DNA from: SCUN01 sp964343975
GTDB taxonomy: Bacteria > Acidobacteriota > Vicinamibacteria > Vicinamibacterales > SCN-69-37
NCBI GenBank assembly: GCA_964343975.1
Contig: CAYFLU010000126.1
Span: forward strand, 1 to 9,648
Direction: 5' to 3'
Length of the DNA: 9,648 nt
Part shown: piece after piece, positions 5,022-9,648 of the stretch
How the letters are laid out: the number at the start of each line of letters is the position of its first letter
Position numbering within the stretch: position 1 is the first letter of the stretch
Program-made: the position numbers and the translations under genes
The notes under the pieces: generated by a model
What the model saw: the letters and a program-made list of their open reading frames with translations, nothing else
Database searches by the model: none
Told to the model about the DNA's origin: nothing

Positions 5022-7136
5022 ATGTTGCTCGAATCGCTCCTGTGCGCCGGTGCCTTCAAGCTCGTCGAGATGTTCCGCACGCCGCCGAAGGCACCGGTGG
5101 CGCCGCCGTCGGTGCCCGCGTCCCCGCGGCCGCGTTACACGATGATGCGTGGCGGCCACACACCCGGGAAGACGATTGAGGAAGTCGACGCCGAACAGGA
5201 ACGGCTCTTCAAGGTCAGCACCTTCAATCTCTGGGTCGCGGCGTTGGCGACCGCCAACCCGCTCTTGCTGCCCGTCGTGGCGGGCGGCGTCCTGTATTCC
5301 AGCTTTCCCGTCTACGTGAAGTCGCTGAAGGATCTGGTCACGGAGGGCAAGGTCGGCAATGACTTGCTCGTGACGCTGTCGACCGCGGTGCTGGGCGCGA
5401 CGGGCAATGTCCCCGCGCTCGCGATGGGCACGTGGTTCTACTTCCTCGGCAACAAAGTGCAACGCCGGACTCGGGCCCAGGCGCAGGCGAAATTGCAGGA
5501 GCTGTTCATGCGGTCGCCCGAGAAGGTGTGGGTGGTTCGCGACGGCGTCGAGGTCGAGACGGCGCTCGGTCAGCTCAACAAGGGCGACATCATCGTCGTC
5601 CGTGCCGGGCAGGTCATTTCGACTGATGGCATCGTGGTGGAGGGGCAAGCACTCGTTGATCAGCACCTTCTGACGGGCGAGTCCCAGCCCGCGGAGAAAA
5701 CGGTCGGTGATCCCGTCCTGGCGTCCACGGTGGTGCTGGCGGGCCGGTTGCAGGTGCGTGCGGACCAGGTCGGCGCGGCGACCACGATCGCGCGCATCAC
5801 GGCCATGCTGGAGGATGCGATCGACCACAAGTCGGCGCATCAGCTCAAGGGCGAGCAGTGGGCGGATCAGGCCGCGTTGCCGCTCGTCGTGGTGGCCGGC
5901 GCCGCGGCGGTGTTGGTCAGTCCGATGTCGTCGGGCGTCGTGCTGTCGAGCGGCGTCGGGAATCGCATCCGCTTGCTCGGTCCGCTGGGCACGCTGAGCT
6001 ATCTCCACCTCGCGTCGCACCACGGGTTCCTCGTGAAGGACGGGCGCGCGCTCGAGCGGCTGCTCGCCGTCGATACCGTGCTCTTCGACAAAACCGGCAC
6101 GTTGACCAAGAACGAGCAGCGGGTGCGTCGTGTCGTGCCGATGGGCTCCGCGACGGTCGACGATGTCGTGCGGGCGGCCGCCATCGCGGAGTCTCGCCAG
6201 CAGCATCCGATTGCCCGGACGATCCTGAAACATGCGGAGGATCTTGGCGTCGAGGTGCCGACCGTCGACGACTTCAACTATCAGATCGGCTACGGCATCT
6301 CCGTGACGCACGACGGCCAACGGATTCAGGTGGGCAGCGCGCGGTTTCTCGAACGTGAAGGTGTGGCGCTCGACGAGATCCAGGCCGTGCAACGCGAGGC
6401 CGAAGGTCAGGGCCACACGCTGGTGCTCGTGGCCATCGATGGCGTGGTGCGGGGGGCCATCGAGCTGGAAGCCGCGCTCAGGGAAGACCTCGCGACGATG
6501 CTGAAGAGCCTGCGCAAGCATGGCGTGAAGTACGCGGCGATCGTGTCGGGTGACCTCGAGCAGCCGACGCGCAAATTGGCCGAGTCGCTGCAGTTCGACG
6601 AGTACTACGCCGGCGTGCTGCCCGATCGAAAGGCCGAGGTCGTCGAGCGGCTCCAGAAGGAAGGCCGGGTGGTGTGCTTCATCGGCGATGGCGTCAATGA
6701 TTCCGTCGCGATGAAGAAGGCGGATGTCTCGATGTCCTTGCTGGGGGCGTCGTCGTTTGCGATGGACGCTGCGCAGATCATCCTGATGGATGCCGACCTC
6801 GGCCTCGCGAATCTCGGCGCGCTGTTCGAGCTCGCGCGCAAGCTCGACTCCAATCTGCGGAACAGCTTGTATATTTCGCTCGCCTCGTCGGTGATCAACA
6901 TCGACGGTGCGCTGTTCATCGAAGACTACGACATCTATTCGGCGTATGCGGTGAAGCAGGTCGGACTTGCGGCGGGCCTCGTCAACGCCCTCAGTCCGAT
7001 GAGCAAGCGCGCGCCGAAGATCGAAGCCTTTGCGGAGATGGTCAAGGTGCCGGCGGTCGCACCGGCCGCGACCCCGAAGCCGCAGGCCGACGCCGACAGC
7101 CCAGTCGTCGCGCCCGCCGTCGTGTCGGTTGGGTGA
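5022..7136 (+). CDS. HAD-type P-type ATPase related to P1B metal pumps but lacking CPC
   Basis: This 704-residue inner-membrane ATPase has the full P-type catalytic set. TGES (218-221) is the actuator loop, DKTGT (Asp356) is the phosphorylated residue, HP (395-396) and GYGIS (423-427) are P1B-style nucleotide-domain motifs, and GDGVND (555-560) is the hinge. It has no N-terminal heavy-metal-associated domain. Residues 1-18 are hydrophobic, followed by a Pro-rich stretch (21-37) and membrane segments at roughly 66-98 and 114-145. The CPC of the sixth helix aligns, without gaps from the downstream G[IF]L[IV]K.G.ALE block, to Val312-Gly313-Asn314, followed by Arg315 and Arg317. The loop and helix before it are short. 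The C-terminal helices lack the usual TM7/TM8 metal signatures and contain a charged IDGALFIEDYDIY stretch. The energy-coupling core looks active; the substrate is unknown and may not be a soft metal. It has its own promoter, and is divergent from the lipoprotein. Confidence 0.85.
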   Translation: MLLESLLCAGAFKLVEMFRTPPKAPVAPPSVPASPRPRYTMMRGGHTPGKTIEEVDAEQERLFKVSTFNLWVAALATANPLLLPVVAGGVLYSSFPVYVKSLKDLVTEGKVGNDLLVTLSTAVLGATGNVPALAMGTWFYFLGNKVQRRTRAQAQAKLQELFMRSPEKVWVVRDGVEVETALGQLNKGDIIVVRAGQVISTDGIVVEGQALVDQHLLTGESQPAEKTVGDPVLASTVVLAGRLQVRADQVGAATTIARITAMLEDAIDHKSAHQLKGEQWADQAALPLVVVAGAAAVLVSPMSSGVVLSSGVGNRIRLLGPLGTLSYLHLASHHGFLVKDGRALERLLAVDTVLFDKTGTLTKNEQRVRRVVPMGSATVDDVVRAAAIAESRQQHPIARTILKHAEDLGVEVPTVDDFNYQIGYGISVTHDGQRIQVGSARFLEREGVALDEIQAVQREAEGQGHTLVLVAIDGVVRGAIELEAALREDLATMLKSLRKHGVKYAAIVSGDLEQPTRKLAESLQFDEYYAGVLPDRKAEVVERLQKEGRVVCFIGDGVNDSVAMKKADVSMSLLGASSFAMDAAQIILMDADLGLANLGALFELARKLDSNLRNSLYISLASSVINIDGALFIEDYDIYSAYAVKQVGLAAGLVNALSPMSKRAPKIEAFAEMVKVPAVAPAATPKPQADADSPVVAPAVVSVG

Positions 7137-7142
7137 CCTCGA

Positions 7143-7679
7143 TCAGAGTCGCATGGAGATCATCGTCTCGCGCGTGCCACGAATGTCGCGCGCATCGACG
7201 ATCGTCCAGCCCAACTGCAGATAGCTCGAGAGCACGCGCTCGGCGCAGCTCGCGTAGATCACGTTGATCTGGTGCTCGGTGCGGAGCACGTGGCCGAGGC
7301 GTTCGCCGACCATCGAGAACAGCAGGAAGTCGGGCTTCGGCGATAGGCTCTGATTGCTGAAAATCACGACGGCTTCACAGACGCCGGCCTCCGTCTTGTC
7401 GACAGTGAAGCCGAGCATCTCGAGCTGCCAGGTGGATCGCGGATTCAGGTTCACCGCCCCTGCCGCCATCACGACGCCGTTCTGCCACACCACGCCAATC
7501 AACTGATCCGTGTAGGGCACGCGTGGCGTGATGCGCTCGGCATCGACGTAGACGTCCCACACCATGTCGGTCACAGGGTCGTCGGAATACTTTTCGAATG
7601 CGATGTAGAGCGCCTGTTCGTACGCGTCAACACTCTTCGGGTCGGCCGTATTGAGGATGTCGAGGGTGGGATGCGGCAT
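7143..7679 (-). CDS. Uncharacterised protein with GNAT-like fold signature
   Basis: This is a 178-residue protein from the ATG at 7679; a GTG at 7745 would add 22 residues of low-complexity character, so the shorter form is preferred. I do not recognise the family. The order of elements resembles an N-acyltransferase: strands around QLIGVVWQNGVVMAAGAVNL, a central strand WQLEMLGFTVDKTEAG, helix SMVGERLGHVLR, strand NVIYASC, helix ERVLSSYLQLGWTIVD and a final strand TMISMRL. The segment SSYLQLGW mirrors the YxxLGF motif near the end of GNAT domains. The acetyl-CoA P-loop (R/QxxGxG/A) is not convincing, so activity is uncertain; a non-catalytic relative or an acyl-ACP-using enzyme is possible. 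It is soluble, with no signal peptide. Its stop lies 6 bp from that of the ATPase gene. Confidence 0.55.
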   Translation of the reverse strand: MPHPTLDILNTADPKSVDAYEQALYIAFEKYSDDPVTDMVWDVYVDAERITPRVPYTDQLIGVVWQNGVVMAAGAVNLNPRSTWQLEMLGFTVDKTEAGVCEAVVIFSNQSLSPKPDFLLFSMVGERLGHVLRTEHQINVIYASCAERVLSSYLQLGWTIVDARDIRGTRETMISMRL

Positions 7680-7839
7680 ACGAAGCGAGGGCGATGCGAG
7701 GCGAAGTCGAGATGCAGTCGGGGTGAAGGATGCGTAGGCTATCACGCCACCGTGGCTTGATCGGCAGATGTCCCAGGTAAAGAGGGAGAAAGAAACAAAC
7801 CGGGTGGTCTGTCGGCCCTGGGGGCGGAATGGCGCGGTG

Positions 7840-7876
7840 TAACGTCGCGCATCACCGCTGGTCTAACGGGGTGAGG
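7840..7876 (+). promoter_or_regulatory. Possible -10 and Shine-Dalgarno for the small ORF at 7882
   Basis: TAACGT (7840-7845) resembles a -10 box. GGGGTGAGG (7868-7876) is a good Shine-Dalgarno candidate 5 nt before the ATG at 7882. It is the only start in the window with a clear ribosome-binding site, which supports translation of that ORF. The remaining intergenic DNA (7746-7839) has a purine-rich stretch around 7780-7798 and no other recognisable element. Confidence 0.35.
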
Positions 7877-7881
7877 CGAAC

Positions 7882-8088
7882 ATGTGGGACGCAGCCAATC
7901 AGATTTCCGAGCAGTTCATTCTGAGAGGGTTCGTCGGCGCGGTGTTGATGACGGCGCTGCTGGTGTTGGCGGTGTCACGACGAAGGTGGCACGAGGCGCC
8001 TGCTATGAGTGGTCGCGAGCCGGGTCTGTCCGCCAGACGAGGTACGAATAGATCGACGACACGAGCGCGATTGCGATCAGGCAGGTGA
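7882..8088 (+). CDS. Possible small single-pass membrane protein
   Basis: This is a 68-residue ORF with a plausible transmembrane helix (residues 16-32, GFVGAVLMTALLVLAVS) followed by RRRW, which predicts N-out/C-in topology. A Shine-Dalgarno-like sequence precedes the ATG. The first 40 codons lie in otherwise empty DNA. The last ~28 codons overlap the 3' end of the opposing sdpI-like gene and encode an Arg/Ser-rich tail that looks like antisense shadow. It may be a real small protein with an extended tail, or a gene whose original 3' end was lost. No family is recognised. Confidence 0.35.
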   Translation: MWDAANQISEQFILRGFVGAVLMTALLVLAVSRRRWHEAPAMSGREPGLSARRGTNRSTTRARLRSGR

Positions 8089-8662
8089 TCAGCGTGAGCG
8101 TGCCCGTGCGTGTGGACACAGACGCGGCAGGGATCGTGATGGCGCCAGAGGCGACCATGAGCGGACCAGCCAGCCGGTGGGTCTTGTGCCAGGCCAGATC
8201 GCTGGACAGCGTCCACGGTGTGCGCACGCCGAAGATCCAGTTCGGTTCGGTCTTGGGCAGGTAGTTGCCGATCACGATCAGCGCGACGGCTTCGGCCAGG
8301 GTCAGGACGGACGGCAGCGACGCCGTGGGCGAGAGTGCGGCCTGAGCTAACGCGATCTGCATCACGACAAACAACCCGAGTACGGTCAGGCGCACGGTGC
8401 GGAACGTGCGCGCGAAGCCCTCGAAGGAGCGTCCGCGCGGATCCACGCGCGGCCACAGCAGGAGCAGGGCGTAGAGCACGATGGCGGCGATCGGTATGGC
8501 GAGCAGCGCGTGCGCGCTCGTGCCGTAGGCATCGGCGTGGCCGGCGAGGGTGAAGTGCACCGGCACGCGATCACCCGCGCGGCGCCACGTGTACGTCGTC
8601 ACGCCGCCGAGGGCCGCGAACAGGATGAGGGCCGGCCATTCACGTTTGAGCGCAGGGGTCAT
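8003..8662 (-). CDS. sdpI: SdpI family membrane protein (DUF1648 plus SdpI domain)
   Basis: This 219-residue integral membrane protein has about six predicted helices (near 10-27, 51-70, 91-110, 117-133, 164-180, 188-208). The N-terminal half carries the DUF1648-type segment VPVHFTLAGHADAYGT (34-48). The second half has the SdpI hallmark GNYLPKTEPNWIFGVRTPWT (132-151) followed by W..thRlaG. In Bacillus subtilis, SdpI confers immunity to the SdpC toxin and, when it binds toxin, sequesters the repressor SdpR at the membrane. The ATG at 8662 shares one base with the stop of the upstream sdpR-like gene (TGATG), indicating translational coupling; the open frame extends upstream but there overlaps sdpR. 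No SdpC-like toxin gene is visible, so the ligand is unknown. The symbol marks family membership only. Confidence 0.85.
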   Translation of the reverse strand: MTPALKREWPALILFAALGGVTTYTWRRAGDRVPVHFTLAGHADAYGTSAHALLAIPIAAIVLYALLLLWPRVDPRGRSFEGFARTFRTVRLTVLGLFVVMQIALAQAALSPTASLPSVLTLAEAVALIVIGNYLPKTEPNWIFGVRTPWTLSSDLAWHKTHRLAGPLMVASGAITIPAASVSTRTGTLTLITCLIAIALVSSIYSYLVWRTDPARDHS

Positions 8663-8991
8663 CACGTCTTCCTCCGGCGAGGCTGGTGGAACAGGTCGAG
8701 CAGGGTCGACAACGTATCTTCGAACACCGACGCGTTCAGGCTGTACGTGATCGTCTGGCCGGCGCGCTCGGTCTTCACGAGATCGGCCGCTTTGAGGACG
8801 TTGAAGTGCGCCGACAGCGTCGACTTGGCCTGTGGAAACCGGTCGGCCAACTCGCCCGCCGTCAGCGGCCGCGTGCGCAGCAGGCGCAGAATCTCCCGCC
8901 GCGTCGGATCGGCCAGTGCCTTGAACACGTCGCCCACGAGACGGAGCGTGGCACGTATTTCGATGTTTGGCGAAATATCGAAACTGGCCAT
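8662..8991 (-). CDS. sdpR: ArsR-family autorepressor, SdpR type
   Basis: This 109-residue winged-helix repressor has the signature VFKALADPTRREILRLLR (22-39), the recognition region LTAGELADRFPQAKSTLSAHFNVLK (43-67) and the wing GQTITYSLNASVFED (78-92). The last is close to the SdpR-type ending, and there are no metal-binding cysteines, unlike ArsR/SmtB sensors. Coupling to sdpI through a TGATG overlap supports the SdpR assignment; family members repress their own operon. Start choice is open: ATG 8991 gives 18 residues before the conserved domain, whereas SdpR proteins usually begin near VFKAL. A GTG at 8937 (Val19) would shift the AT-rich dyad at 8957-8983 out of the coding region and into the operator position. 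Neither start has a Shine-Dalgarno. Confidence 0.85.
   Translation of the reverse strand: MASFDISPNIEIRATLRLVGDVFKALADPTRREILRLLRTRPLTAGELADRFPQAKSTLSAHFNVLKAADLVKTERAGQTITYSLNASVFEDTLSTLLDLFHQPRRRKT
8957..8983. promoter_or_regulatory. AT-rich inverted repeats at the start of sdpR (candidate autorepressor operator)
   Basis: TTTCGAT (8958-8964) pairs with ATCGAAA (8977-8983) across 12 bp, and ATTTCG (8957-8962) pairs with CGAAAT (8971-8976) across 8 bp. The stretch is markedly AT-richer than the surroundings. It lies within the first codons of sdpR if the gene starts at 8991, or just upstream if it starts at 8937, and about 40 bp before the divergent DUF3142 gene. The position and symmetry fit a binding site for a dimeric ArsR-type repressor. 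Confidence 0.45.
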
Positions 8992-9023
8992 CGCGGGCAG
9001 CGCCGGGCAGGCCCCATGGCATC

Positions 9024-9648
9024 ATGGACGTCACCGTGGCCCGACGTTCTCTGCTGATCGCCCTGCTCGCCGCAGCGGCGCTCACCACTGCCGACACGCT
9101 GCCCGCACTGGGGCGTGGCGCGGGCGTGCTGCAGTTCTGGCCGGGCGTGACGCTCTGGGCGTGGGAACGCGCGGAGGACCTTCGCGGCGCTGGTGCGGAT
9201 GTCGGCGTGGCGTTTCTGGCGGCCACCGTGCGGCTGTCGGGCACGCGTGTCGACGTGCAGCCCCGACATCAACCACTCGATCATGACGCGGGCGCGCGCG
9301 TCATGGCGGTGATCCGCATCGAGACGTCGCGCCAGGAGCCGCCCGTCCTGACGCCGGCACTCGCGCGCACGCTGGCCACGGAGCTCGCGCGTCTGCAGCA
9401 GACCACGCGCGCGACGGCGCTCCAGATCGACTTCGACGCCGCCACGACCGAGCGCGCGTTTTACGCACAGCTCATCCAGGCCACCCGCGCGACCATCGGC
9501 ACCGTGCCGCTGTCGATTACGGCGCTCGCGTCGTGGTGTGACGGCGACAACTGGCTCGACCGCCTGCCGCACGGCGCGATCGACGAGGCGGTGCCGATGC
9601 TGTTCCGCATGGGCCCGTTCAATGACGGTCTGCGGGACGCCGGCGTCC
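9024..9648 (+). CDS. DUF3142 domain protein, 5' part (runs off window)
   Basis: The frame is open from ATG 9024 to the window edge (208 codons visible). It starts with a signal-peptide or anchor sequence (RRSLLIALLAAAAL, 7-20). DUF3142 hallmarks follow in order: LWAWERAEDLR (44-54), AFLAATVRLSG (63-73), PLDHDAGARVMAVIRIE (84-100), LQIDFDA (133-139), ERAFYAQLI (143-151), PLSITALASWC (162-172), and DEAVPMLFRMG (187-197). The alternation of strand-end Asp/Glu motifs suggests a TIM-barrel-like extracytoplasmic protein, possibly a carbohydrate-active enzyme; the family function is not established. It lies 32 bp from the sdpR ATG on the opposite strand, so the two probably share a control region. 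The GTG at 9036 is an alternative start. No Shine-Dalgarno is visible. Confidence 0.75.
   Translation, partial: MDVTVARRSLLIALLAAAALTTADTLPALGRGAGVLQFWPGVTLWAWERAEDLRGAGADVGVAFLAATVRLSGTRVDVQPRHQPLDHDAGARVMAVIRIETSRQEPPVLTPALARTLATELARLQQTTRATALQIDFDAATTERAFYAQLIQATRATIGTVPLSITALASWCDGDNWLDRLPHGAIDEAVPMLFRMGPFNDGLRDAGV

Noticed and set aside
5019..6521. 500-codon minus-strand frame opposite the P-type ATPase
   Set aside because: Low-complexity His/Arg/Asp-rich antisense translation with no domain signature; the plus strand carries all the ATPase motifs.
8862..9572. Minus-strand frame opposite the DUF3142 gene
   Set aside because: The opposite strand shows ordered DUF3142 motifs running to the window edge; this frame has none and also overlaps sdpR in another phase.

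Overview
This is a high-GC bacterial chromosomal window: by eye about two thirds G+C, with strong G/C preference at third codon positions. It has no phage, transposon, CRISPR or RNA-gene signal. The gene content best suggests an Acidobacteriota-like soil or environmental organism (Vicinamibacteria type), with Gemmatimonadota as an alternative. This rests on the tail of a VWFA-related protein ending in ARRGYFA, a lipoprotein with a long Thr-rich linker after its lipobox, a DUF3142 protein, and start codons mostly without Shine-Dalgarno sequences. The taxonomy is inference from family knowledge, not a search result.

Layout. Positions 1-71 are the 3' end of a probable VWFA-related protein. Next come a stand-alone GyrI-like effector-binding protein (91-552) and a FabH-type ketoacyl-ACP synthase III (580-1707), 27 bp apart and likely cotranscribed. 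A secreted beta-helix protein (1721-2872, minus) converges on FabH. Divergent from it is a cysteine-synthase-family PLP enzyme (2934-3869, plus). This converges on a lipoprotein with a degenerate M23-like domain (3878-4891, minus). Divergent from the lipoprotein is a P-type ATPase (5022-7136, plus) that converges on a GNAT-like protein (7143-7679, minus). A possible small membrane protein (7882-8088, plus) runs into the 3' end of an sdpR-sdpI pair (8991-8003, minus). A DUF3142 gene (from 9024, plus) is divergent from sdpR and runs off the window.

The most unusual gene is the P-type ATPase. Its catalytic machinery is intact (TGES, DKTGT, HP, GDGVND), but the CPC metal-binding motif of the transport helix aligns without gaps to Val-Gly-Asn. 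It has no N-terminal metal-binding domain, and the membrane stretch before that motif is compressed. A clean 17-bp-spaced promoter and a cluster of overlapping inverted repeats sit in its divergent upstream region.

A second theme is translation initiation. Three genes without a Shine-Dalgarno have a TANNNT -10-like hexamer ending only 6-7 bp before the start codon, which predicts leaderless transcripts. A third theme is architecture: three convergent gene pairs have stop codons only 6-13 bp apart, two of them with small dyads at the junction. The genes do not form one pathway. They are a mosaic of envelope proteins (beta-helix, lipoprotein, ATPase, SdpI, DUF3142) and two metabolic enzymes.
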